Below are positions 54,091 through 61,508 of a stretch of 64,000 nt of DNA, in pieces. A model generated the notes under the pieces. The model had not been told where the DNA came from. It saw nothing but the letters and a program-made list of their open reading frames with translations, and ran no database searches. Within the stretch, counting starts at the first letter, position 1, and the number at the start of each line of letters is the position of its first letter. Both the position numbers and the translations under genes were made by a program. Source of the stretch: Paraburkholderia bryophila (GTDB lineage Bacteria; Pseudomonadota; Gammaproteobacteria; Burkholderiales; Burkholderiaceae); the NCBI RefSeq assembly GCF_003269035.1, contig NZ_QLTK01000007.1:186001-250000 (forward strand), written 5' to 3'.

Positions 54091-54469
54091 AGTATTGTTT
54101 GCGAGTTACTTAACAACGGGTGGGATTGGAGCGGCAGTGCCGTGCTAATCGATTCGCGGACTGCCCACCATGAATAAAAAAGCAGGTCCTGTCGACCTGC
54201 CAGAGATTGCGTCACCGGAAATCAGCGAGTGAACACCAGAATGGGCACACCATAACATCGTCTTAAACCGCTCGCTGACCACACCGAAAAATCGCAGTCG
54301 CGCGTGGGGTTATTGATGCGGCCACGCCGAGGCGGCACAGCGCTTGCTGACGCGTATGAGGGTGTTGCTTCTTAAAGGTGTCATCGGGCTCATTGCATGA
54401 AAGGGCATGAAAGCGGTGCGAAGTTGCGATGTCTGTCACGCGCACCGCACCCTCGCCCGCCGGCCCTTT
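54091..54469. other. Leader/intergenic region between a secreted protein gene and the MFS gene
   Basis: About 380 bases with no gene. The one clear element is the minus-strand terminator at 54175-54200, which is 85 bases before the MFS start and 270 bases after the previous gene's stop. Confidence 0.55.
54175..54200 (-). terminator. Rho-independent terminator in the MFS leader
   Basis: On the minus strand GCAGGTC, a 5-base loop (GACAG) and GACCTGC are followed at once by six T. It is a complete intrinsic terminator. Its position just before the MFS gene and well after the upstream gene suggests either an attenuator or the end of a short untranslated RNA. Confidence 0.75.
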
Positions 54470-54775
54470 TCATTGACCGAAATAAACCCGGCATAGCGGG
54501 CCGGAAGAACATGGCTGGCCCGGCCGGCCGCCCATTTCCGATTGTCCCGCGGCCACGCCGCCATAGGACGCGTTCCGCACACCCTGTACGGCCTGTCCCG
54601 CTTCTCCGAACGACATGTCGGTCGTGGCCTGTACCGACTCGTTCGCGTTCCGTTGCATCAGCGTGCGGCCCGACATGCCGTCACCTGTCGCGCTGTCCGC
54701 CTGCTGCGCGCCGACACTAATCGGCACGAGTAGCAGAACCGCGCTTGCCATTGCCACCCATAAAAGAAATTTCAT
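54470..54775 (-). CDS. Small secreted protein of unknown function
   Basis: A 101-residue protein with a signal peptide (MKFLLWVAMASAVLLLVPIS, cleaved after GAQ) and GGAG 9 bases before ATG 54775. The mature part is glycine- and methionine-rich (GDGMSGRTLMQRNANESVQA, TTDMSFGEAGQAVQGVRNAS) and ends with a cysteine pair (GQPCSSGPLCRVYFGQ) that could form a disulfide. I do not recognise the family. The frame opens earlier, at 54823, but the signal peptide fixes the start. Confidence 0.75.
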   Translation of the reverse strand: MKFLLWVAMASAVLLLVPISVGAQQADSATGDGMSGRTLMQRNANESVQATTDMSFGEAGQAVQGVRNASYGGVAAGQSEMGGRPGQPCSSGPLCRVYFGQ

Positions 54776-55210
54776 GTCCAGACTCCTCGAATCCGGCGCA
54801 GCAGTACCCGTCCTCCCAAACAATTGATCCGCGAAAAAACGCGTGGCCGCCCAATCGGGCCGACGGGCGAGTCATTGCCAATGCATGACTGCTGCGGCAA
54901 GTCACCGAACTAAACAAGCTACCCATTGCCAGACCTGCGACCGATGTCGGACGCGTTCTCGCGGCGAGCCGGAATCGATGGCCACAGGCTGGAAACGCGG
55001 ATTTTGGCTCCGCTGTTCCGTTATAGGTCGGCCGTTCAGGAATTCAATCTCGACTCGCCAGCTATGCGATTTGCAGTCGGCACGGTTCGCCTGGCCGCAG
55101 TCGCGAACAAAATCCGACAAGCCAGCGCGTGCGTTGGCCGCGCAGTGCGTTATGATGCTGCCATAACGTAAAAAAACGGCCCCACGCGAGGCACCGGCGA
55201 GAGACGGAGC
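54776..55210. other. Intergenic region, no supported gene
   Basis: About 435 bases with only shadow frames. It ends in an inverted repeat (CGTTATG / CATAACG, 55148-55168) followed by seven A on the plus strand, just upstream of the short frame at 55211; this could be an operator. Confidence 0.5.
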
Positions 55211-55366
55211 GTGGACGTGAAACCAGCCGGACGCAATCAGCGCATCGTCAACATCGTTCGTTCCCAGGCGGCCGCAAGGCTTATCCAGCCTTATCTGCCG
55301 TCAGGCAGTGCGCCGGAATACGCGCTGAATGTGCTTGATCGTGCCGATCGGCATAGCTGGTATTAA
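55211..55366 (+). CDS. Possible 51-residue protein with GTG start
   Basis: A short frame starting at GTG 55211 with GGAG just upstream, translating as VDVKPAGRNQRIVNIVRSQA and then ARLIQPYLPSGSAPEYALNV, ending ADRHSWY. Composition is balanced and unlike shadow frames, but I recognise no family and the length is small. It precedes the H-NS-like gene by about 190 bases. Confidence 0.4.
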   Translation: MDVKPAGRNQRIVNIVRSQAAARLIQPYLPSGSAPEYALNVLDRADRHSWY

Positions 55367-55558
55367 TGGCAGCCTGACCGGACAAATGCAGTACCGCAAT
55401 TTACGGAGCAACGTTATTTAACGCTGCCAGAAGCATTTCCTTCAATCGATAACCCGACCGCGGGCCGGCCCCATTTAGATGGGCTCGAGGCTTACGCGGC
55501 TTTTCCTTGCAATCTGTAACTGACAGAACGCCGGACGCTTTAGAAGGACGAATATCTT

Positions 55559-55885
55559 ATGGACGAAAGGAAGCGAGATAGCATGATTGCGTATCTCCGC
55601 CATCGCATGGAAGAGTTTGGTATCGAGCCGGAAGATCTGGCTGCGGTATTGGCGGCCGAGCCCGCGGCACAAAAGGACGCACGCTACCGCAGCGCGACCG
55701 GAGATAGCTGGGACGGCCAGGGCGAAATGCCCCAATGGCTCAAACAGGCAATCAGCGCGGGGCAATCGATCGACCACTTTGAATTGTCCGCTGCGCCCGC
55801 CCCCACGCCGCAGCCGAAGAAAAACGTGGACTGGAAAAACGATCCGTTCGCAGGCAGCCCGCTCGCCCGCTCGACCAATCGTTAA
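55559..55885 (+). CDS. H-NS-like DNA-binding protein with altered DNA-contact loop
   Basis: A 108-residue protein. Residues 1-40 are a helical region (MIAYLRHRMEEFGIEPEDLA) like an H-NS oligomerisation segment. Residues 41-65 match the H-NS C-terminal domain pattern Y-R-x-x-T-G-x-x-W-x-G-x-G-x-x-P-x-W (RYRSATGDSWDGQGEMPQWL). In most Burkholderia H-NS proteins the contact loop is basic (GRGR or similar); here it is GQGEMP, with a glutamate. A 30-residue Pro-rich tail follows. GAAGGA lies upstream of ATG 55559. It is convergent with the next gene. Confidence 0.72.
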   Translation: MDERKRDSMIAYLRHRMEEFGIEPEDLAAVLAAEPAAQKDARYRSATGDSWDGQGEMPQWLKQAISAGQSIDHFELSAAPAPTPQPKKNVDWKNDPFAGSPLARSTNR

Positions 55886-55893
55886 TACTGAGT

Positions 55894-56367
55894 TCACGCG
55901 CTGCAGGTACTGAGTTGCGGCGGCACCGTGTATTGCGGCAATTGAATGAAGGCACTGATCTGCCGCACGATTTGCCAGAACAGCTTGTCGAACAGCCGCC
56001 CCTGCTCGGCCTCCGAAACGCCGTCCGCCAGCGGATCGGCAAAGCGCCAGCAATACGAAACCGGTTCACCCGGAAAGACTGGCGCATGGGGCGCGGTGAC
56101 GAATTCGTCCATGGCGACGATCACGTCCATTCGCGGCGCCCATTCGCCCGTAAATTCCAGCCAGCTTTTCGCGCCGAGCACGCCGAGTTCCGAAATACCC
56201 GGCCGCAATTGCGCAACGGCAAATGGATGAACCTGCGCGGCCGGTTCCGGCCCCGCGCTGAATGCATCGAAACGGTGTCCCGCCAGTTCCCTCAATAAAG
56301 CTTCGGCAATAATGCTGCTGGCTGAATTCTCACGACAGAGAAACAGCACCTTATATTTTCTGGTCAC
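55894..56367 (-). CDS. ArsC/low-molecular-weight phosphatase-like protein lacking the P-loop arginine
   Basis: A 157-residue protein of the thioredoxin-type arsenate reductase/LMW protein-tyrosine-phosphatase fold: KYKVLFLCRENSASSIIAEA at the N-terminus and a C-terminal catalytic-aspartate region (CWRFADPLADG). The P-loop should read C-x5-R-S; here Cys11 is followed by RENSASS, so the arginine (residue 17) is serine. Start is GTG 56367 with GGGG upstream; the open frame extends to 56607 without a fold there. Activity on phosphate or arsenate is doubtful. Confidence 0.78.
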   Translation of the reverse strand: MTRKYKVLFLCRENSASSIIAEALLRELAGHRFDAFSAGPEPAAQVHPFAVAQLRPGISELGVLGAKSWLEFTGEWAPRMDVIVAMDEFVTAPHAPVFPGEPVSYCWRFADPLADGVSEAEQGRLFDKLFWQIVRQISAFIQLPQYTVPPQLSTCSA

Positions 56368-56616
56368 GCTCACCCCGTACCCATATATTTTTGCTTCTGT
56401 GCAGCATTCTGCCGTCGCAGTCTTGCGCCCTCGTGACACTACGATGACCAGATTGATGGCGCTACAGGAAGTTGTACCAGGGGGCTGGACTCCACGGCGC
56501 CGCGCGATGCTTCTGCCCGCCAGTGTAGCAGCGTGAGCGACGAAGCTTTCATCAAGCTGTCGCCCACGCGCCGACGCGCGGTGTTTCGTCACATGACTGC
56601 GACGCATCGAACTTCA

Positions 56617-56820
56617 TCAACTCACGGCCTCACTGTCGCGCCTCTCCGACACGATCCGATTGGCCGCGTCGCTGCCTCGCGCGGTCGCGGGAGGCGCTGT
56701 TTCGAACTGCATGGCAGCAGGGGTAGGCTTATTAATCGACTTGACGCCGTTCGCGATACCGGGCGCCGCGACATAGGGAACGAAAGCCGCCACCGCGACG
56801 ACAATGATGAAAGTGAACAT
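56617..56820 (-). CDS. Small membrane or secreted peptide (67 residues)
   Basis: A short protein with a hydrophobic N-terminus (MFTFIIVVAVAAFVPYVAAP) and a polar tail (NGVKSINKPTPAAMQFETAP, RGSDAANRIVSERRD). AGGAGG lies 12 bases before ATG 56820, one of the strongest ribosome sites in the window, which supports real translation. No family recognised; a single-span membrane peptide is the simplest reading. Confidence 0.62.
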   Translation of the reverse strand: MFTFIIVVAVAAFVPYVAAPGIANGVKSINKPTPAAMQFETAPPATARGSDAANRIVSERRDSEAVS

Positions 56821-57051
56821 GGCTGTCGTACCTCCTGGGCGGGGCTGAGTGAAAGGCCACGTAAATGGCCGCGCGAGGAATTGCCTGAAGCTGGAGTTGG
56901 AGATGGGTCGGTACGGAACGGCGTTCGTTTGACTCGCGTCGAGAACGGTAAGAAGGTGCTTTGATTCTAGAAGCGCGGCTTGCCGCGCTAAAGGTCGCTG
57001 TCTCTATTAAATCGGCCTACGTCTATGGTCTGGCGGCCAACGTGTCTTTCG

Positions 57052-58629
57052 TCACACCACGGCGGATTCCTCGACCTCGTGCAATGGCTCGTCGTGTCCG
57101 TTGCGCTCGTTATCCCGCGCTCCCGTGCGGCTCAAAAACGCGAACGACGCACACGCTGACAGCAACGTGATCACGATCAACACATGCAGCAAACTGGTGA
57201 ACGCATGGGTATAGCTGAGCGCGAGTTCGTGCCGGCTGATCTGCGGCAGACTCGCGGCAGCGCTCGCGAGGTCGCCCGTCGTCAGACGCTGCGCTGCCTC
57301 GGCGATGCGTTGCGTCATCGCGGGGCTGCCGTCCGCCGTGAGTCGCGCGAGGCGGTGTTGCGCGAGGCCCGCGAGTAGCGCCGTGACGATCGCGAGCGCA
57401 ATGCCTTCGCCGGCCACCCGCGTGGTGCTGAAAATGCCCGTCGCCATGCCCGCGCGCTCCTTCGGCACGACGCTCACCGACAGACCGTCCATCAAACCCC
57501 ACGGCATTCCCGCGCCGATACCGACGATCAGCATCGGCACGATCGCGGCCCCGCGCGAAGCGCCGATGTCGACACGACTCAACCAGTAAAGTCCCGCCGC
57601 CGCGATCACAAAACCCAGCCCCGACAGCACGCCCGCCGAGACCCATCGCGTGAGCGCGGCAACCAGCAGAGGCACGACGAGCAAGGGTGCCGATAACGCA
57701 ATCATCAGCAGTCCCGCCTCCATTTCGCTGAGACCTTCCGCGCCGATGAAGCGCAGCGGCAACATCACGATCAGCACGATGTAGCAGTAGCAGGTGCCGA
57801 CCGGCAGAATCTGCACGCCCACGAAACGCGGATAGCGAAACAGGCTCAGGTCCAGCATCGGACGTGCGACGCGTAGCTCCACCGTCACGAACACGGCCAG
57901 CAGCGCCGCCGACGCAGCCAGCAGGCCGATTACCGGCACACTGGACCAACCGGCTTGCGGCGCCTGAATCACCGCGACTGTAAAGAGCCCAAGCGTGCCG
58001 GTGAAACTCAGCGTGCCGGGCCAGTCGAGACCGGTAGCGGCCGGATCGCGTGTTTCGCGCATGCGCGGCACACCGAACACGAACGCGAGCGCACCGATCG
58101 CGGCGATCGCCACGAAGATCGCGCGCCAGCCGAAGTGCGTGATCAGCACACCCGCCATCAGCGGACCGAATGCCAGACCGAGTCCGAAGCTCGTCCCCAG
58201 CAGGCTGAACGCGCGCGTGCGGGCATGGCCGGTGAATTCCTGCGCCAGCGCCGCGGACCCGCTCGCCAGCGACGCTGCCGCCGCGATGCCCTGCAAGGCG
58301 CGCAACGCATCGAGCCACGCCACCGAGGGCGCCAGACTCAGCGCGATCGACGCCGCGATAAAACCGCCCAGCCCGGCCACGAAAAGCCGCTTGCGGCCGA
58401 ACTGATCGGCGAGCGCGCCGGCCGCCATCAGCAGGCTGCCGAAGCTCAGCATGAAGGCGTTGGTGATCCAGGTGAGCGCGCCCGCGCTGCCGCCCAGATC
58501 GCGCCCAATTGCGGGCGTGGCGACCGCGCCGCCCGAGAACGCCAGCGGCAGCACCAGCGCGGACAAACAGACGGCGGCGAGTATCAGCGGTTTGGCGCTC
58601 GCCTCTTCGTGTGACGTTACAGTTTTCAT
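57052..58629 (-). CDS. MFS efflux transporter, DHA2 family (14 helices)
   Basis: A 525-residue exporter of the EmrB/QacA type: LVLPLAFSGGAVATPAIGRD and LTWITNAFMLSFGSLLMAAG at the start, ADQFGRKRLFVAGLGG (motif A), and LLGTSFGLGLAFGPLMAGVL (motif C). GGGGGAG precedes ATG 58629. It sits alone behind a run of decanucleotide repeats in its leader. Substrate unknown; the family expels hydrophobic drugs and metabolites. Confidence 0.9.
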   Translation of the reverse strand: MKTVTSHEEASAKPLILAAVCLSALVLPLAFSGGAVATPAIGRDLGGSAGALTWITNAFMLSFGSLLMAAGALADQFGRKRLFVAGLGGFIAASIALSLAPSVAWLDALRALQGIAAAASLASGSAALAQEFTGHARTRAFSLLGTSFGLGLAFGPLMAGVLITHFGWRAIFVAIAAIGALAFVFGVPRMRETRDPAATGLDWPGTLSFTGTLGLFTVAVIQAPQAGWSSVPVIGLLAASAALLAVFVTVELRVARPMLDLSLFRYPRFVGVQILPVGTCYCYIVLIVMLPLRFIGAEGLSEMEAGLLMIALSAPLLVVPLLVAALTRWVSAGVLSGLGFVIAAAGLYWLSRVDIGASRGAAIVPMLIVGIGAGMPWGLMDGLSVSVVPKERAGMATGIFSTTRVAGEGIALAIVTALLAGLAQHRLARLTADGSPAMTQRIAEAAQRLTTGDLASAAASLPQISRHELALSYTHAFTSLLHVLIVITLLSACASFAFLSRTGARDNERNGHDEPLHEVEESAVV

Positions 58630-59042
58630 CGATCGACTCTCCCCCGAAATCCGGCCGCGCTGTGGCGTGGTGTGGCGTGGTGTGGCGTGGTGTGGTGTGG
58701 CGAATCACGAGCGCCGGCCGGGCGTGCCCGCGAAGCGCAGGCACTCAAGGGCGTTATTCTGGCCACCGCAATGGAACGGATAAAGAGCCTGCCGGTCGTG
58801 ACTGAGCGGCCTGAAACGCGACAATCGCGATGCTGAGGGTGCTGCGATGGCGTGGGTGCTCCGTCGCGGCATGGCATGGCAATGGCAACGCCAACCGCGC
58901 GATATCGATTGTCGCCACCACGGCGACACACCATTTCCGTCAGACGGATTTTTCCGGGCGGCCTGCGCGTTCATACTGACACTGATCTTTTCACGCCGAT
59001 GCGGTCTGAACCGCGCGCGGCACACCATGACGGGACCATCGG
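58630..59042. other. Divergent intergenic region with decanucleotide repeats
   Basis: About 410 bases between the DHA2 exporter and the ChaC gene, which are divergent. It holds the repeat at 58661-58700 and must hold both promoters. Other frames here are shadows. Confidence 0.5.
58661..58700. repeat. Four tandem decanucleotides (TGTGGCGTGG)
   Basis: Three exact copies of TGTGGCGTGG and one variant (TGTGGTGTGG) stand about 30-70 bases upstream of the DHA2 exporter start. On the sense strand of that gene the unit reads CCACGCCACA. Copy number could vary by slippage and alter leader or promoter spacing. Confidence 0.85.
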
Positions 59043-59708
59043 ATGTTGAACAGAAACGCCATCAGCTCGGGCGCCTACCTCGAGAGCTTCGATTCGCTGC
59101 CCAAGGAAATGCTCTGGACGCAGGAGCGGATCGACGCGTCGCTCGCGCAGACGCTGCAGCAGCGTCCCGACGACGGCGAGGTCTGGGTGTTCGCGTATGG
59201 CTCGCTGATGTGGAATCCGATCTCCGACTTCGACTGCCGCCGCATCGCGACGCTGCACGGCTGGCATCGCAGCTTCTGCATCCGGCTGATCGCGGGCCGC
59301 GCGACGCCCGAGCAGCCGGGCCGCATGCTTGCGCTCGAACCGGACGGCAGCACGCAAGGCGTCGCGCTACGTCTATGCGGCGAAACGCTTGGCGAAGAGC
59401 TGCGGATTCTGTGGATTCGCGAAATGGTGACCGGCGCGTATCGTCCGACCTGGGCGCCGGTCACGCTCGAAGACGGCACGCAAGTCCAGGCAATCGCCTT
59501 CGTGGCCGAACCGCTGGATCGACAATACGAGGGCGACGCGCGGGCCTCGGCAATCGGGGCGTCGATGGCGCTTGCGACGGGTCCATTCGGCACCAATGCC
59601 GAGTACGTGTTCAAGCTGCAGACCGCGCTCGACGATTGCGGACTCAACGATCCTTATATCGACGAACTCGCAGCCGAGCTGACGCGGCTCACGAAACTGC
59701 CCGCGTGA
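59043..59708 (+). CDS. ChaC-type gamma-glutamylcyclotransferase
   Basis: A 221-residue enzyme of the ChaC family. VWVFAYGSLMWNPISDFDCR carries the YGSL substrate-binding loop, followed by GWHRSFCIRLIAGRATPEQP and GVALRLCGETLGEELRILWI with the acidic region expected to hold the catalytic glutamate, then VTGAYRPTWAPVTLED. ChaC enzymes cleave glutathione to 5-oxoproline and Cys-Gly. It is tail-to-tail with the J-domain gene (4 bases apart). Confidence 0.92.
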   Translation: MLNRNAISSGAYLESFDSLPKEMLWTQERIDASLAQTLQQRPDDGEVWVFAYGSLMWNPISDFDCRRIATLHGWHRSFCIRLIAGRATPEQPGRMLALEPDGSTQGVALRLCGETLGEELRILWIREMVTGAYRPTWAPVTLEDGTQVQAIAFVAEPLDRQYEGDARASAIGASMALATGPFGTNAEYVFKLQTALDDCGLNDPYIDELAAELTRLTKLPA

Positions 59709-59712
59709 TGCG

Positions 59713-60468
59713 TCAGAAGCGCAAGCCGTTCAGGAATTGAAACCAGAGACCGCCGAGTACGCCGGCGGGATGCGCGGTGGAAGCGGGGTCGTCGGGCTTG
59801 TCTTTGTCGTCGTGCTGCGGTGCGCGCTTGTCTTCACGCTTATCCTCGCGCCTGTCACGGCCCGCGCGCTGCGCCGGTGCGTCAGGCGCCGCAGCGCGTG
59901 ATTTCGCGGAAGCCGAAGCCGAAGCTGTCGCCCGCGTTGCTGTAGCGTCTGCGTCGTCCGACGTAGCCTCACCCGCCGCCACCTCGACGTCCACCTTCGC
60001 CGCCGCTTCCGCCTCGCGCCGCGCCATCTGCAACGCCGCCACGCTATCCGCGATCTGCGCGGCTCGCCGCGCCTCGCAGCGACGCCCGAGCAACACGCCG
60101 AACAGCACGTCGCGATTGTGGCCTTCGTCGGCGAAACGCATGGCGAGCGACACCATCTCCGCATAGGCCGCTTCGTCGGCGGCTCGCGCCGCTGCTTCGC
60201 GCTCGGCCTGGGCCCGTTGCTGACGCGTGCGCTGCGCTTCCCAGCCGCGCATCTGCTCGGCGTAGACCGCGTCGTACACCTTGCGTTGAGCGGCGTCGGA
60301 GAGGATCGCGTACGCGTCCTTGATCTCCTGGAAAGTGGCGCGTGCAACGTCTTCCGCGCCGCTGTTGCGGTCCGGGTGCCACTTCATCGCGGCCTTGCGG
60401 TAGGCCCGCTTGATTTCGTCGTCGGTGGCGTGCGTGGGCACGCCAAGCGTGTCATAAAGAGTTGCCAT
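59713..60468 (-). CDS. J-domain (DnaJ-like) co-chaperone
   Basis: A 251-residue protein: an N-terminal J domain (TLYDTLGVPTHATDDEIKRA, HPD motif in KWHPDRN at residues 31-33, FQEIKDAYAILSDAAQRKVY) followed by a coiled, Ala/Arg/Glu-rich middle and a charged, Lys/Asp-rich region, ending in a short hydrophobic tail (GGLWFQFLNGLRF). No zinc-finger or client-binding domain of DnaJ is present, so it is a class III J protein that stimulates a DnaK partner. ATG 60468 is chosen because the J domain begins there; the frame opens at 60507. Confidence 0.88.
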   Translation of the reverse strand: MATLYDTLGVPTHATDDEIKRAYRKAAMKWHPDRNSGAEDVARATFQEIKDAYAILSDAAQRKVYDAVYAEQMRGWEAQRTRQQRAQAEREAAARAADEAAYAEMVSLAMRFADEGHNRDVLFGVLLGRRCEARRAAQIADSVAALQMARREAEAAAKVDVEVAAGEATSDDADATATRATASASASAKSRAAAPDAPAQRAGRDRREDKREDKRAPQHDDKDKPDDPASTAHPAGVLGGLWFQFLNGLRF

Positions 60469-61508
60469 TGCCTGCTCGACCTCGCCGTGAATCGTGTCGC
60501 AGGCCATCGTAGCATGTGAAAAATGTCAGCCACCTGCATGGGCGGACTGTGCGGACATCATCGGCATGACCGCGCTTTCGCGCCGCACAGGTGGCTAGCT
60601 GCGAAGTTTAGCGGCACATGCGGTAACTACCCCGTTTCGCACGCTTTCTCGCGAAGCTTTCAGATGCGGCGATAACACAGAATACGGTTGGAAAACGGGA
60701 CTCCAATCGTCGGCGCGATATTCGCGCCGATAGACGACATCCACCGTCGAGCAATCGCTCTTCCAAAAATTGTGGCGTGCAGACAATCCCGGCGACTCGA
60801 TTTCTATGTTCCGCCAGTGCATTAATCCAGTGGAATGTCGCAGAAAAAATTTCCTCGACGCATCTCTCCGCCTTCAGATTAATTCCAGTCAAACACATTA
60901 AGCCGATTACCGTGCGCGCTATTCGCGCACCGGTCAGCCATTCGAACGGCATAAAATATATTACCAATACCTTTCACCCATCGAGACAAGCTCCATCCTT
61001 GTCGAAACTTTTTGTGTTTCAGTCAAAAAAAGTTTGGTGTGTAATTTTTTTTCTTGCTATCTTCCCGATCTCAAGAGGTTACGTAATATTACAAACAGCA
61101 AAAAGCATGAAATCTGTCGGGCTAAAGTAGGCTCGATGCATATTATTTGCAGGCCTTTTTATTCCCGAAAACAGGATATGCGGCGCTTCCACCTTATGAC
61201 GATTACGCCGCTTAAGCAGACGAGGTAGCTGTTAAAACGAAAGGTCGTCGTTTCGGCCATGCCTGAGTGAGACACGATAAAAAGAGGCACTTTCATTTCG
61301 ATCACCCGGTAATCCGACACGTTGAAATCTAGCGTGTCCCTTCCGTTCGCCTTCAAATAAGCGTGCGTGAATCGGCACGCCATGAAGTGAATGGATGGGA
61401 CAGCTTTATATGGTGCGGCGCAATAACGCCGCCATTCGCGTGGCGAGGTTCACGAGACCTCGCCAACCATTTTGGCGTAGCTCTATTTACAACCGAGAAG
61501 GGGAAAAA
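60469..61508. other. AT-rich intergenic region upstream of the TonB receptor
   Basis: About 1 kb, clearly richer in A and T than its surroundings, with A- and T-tracts near 61020-61050. Several frames of 60-120 codons exist, but none has a ribosome site or family features. The region would hold the divergent promoters for the J-domain and TonB genes and the hairpin at 61441-61465. AT-rich DNA of this sort is a typical H-NS target. Confidence 0.6.
61441..61465 (+). promoter_or_regulatory. Perfect 9-bp hairpin in the TonB-receptor leader
   Basis: TGGCGAGGT and ACCTCGCCA pair around a 7-base loop, 43 bases upstream of the TTG start. A short TTTT follows 4 bases after the stem. It could be a leaky terminator or an operator. 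Confidence 0.5.

Noticed and set aside
60608..60967. 119-codon minus-strand frame in the AT-rich region
   Set aside because: No ribosome site; composition does not resemble neighbouring genes; overlaps another frame of similar quality on the plus strand.
61159..61383. 74-codon minus-strand frame before the TonB receptor
   Set aside because: No ribosome site and no similarity; would oppose the leader of the receptor gene.
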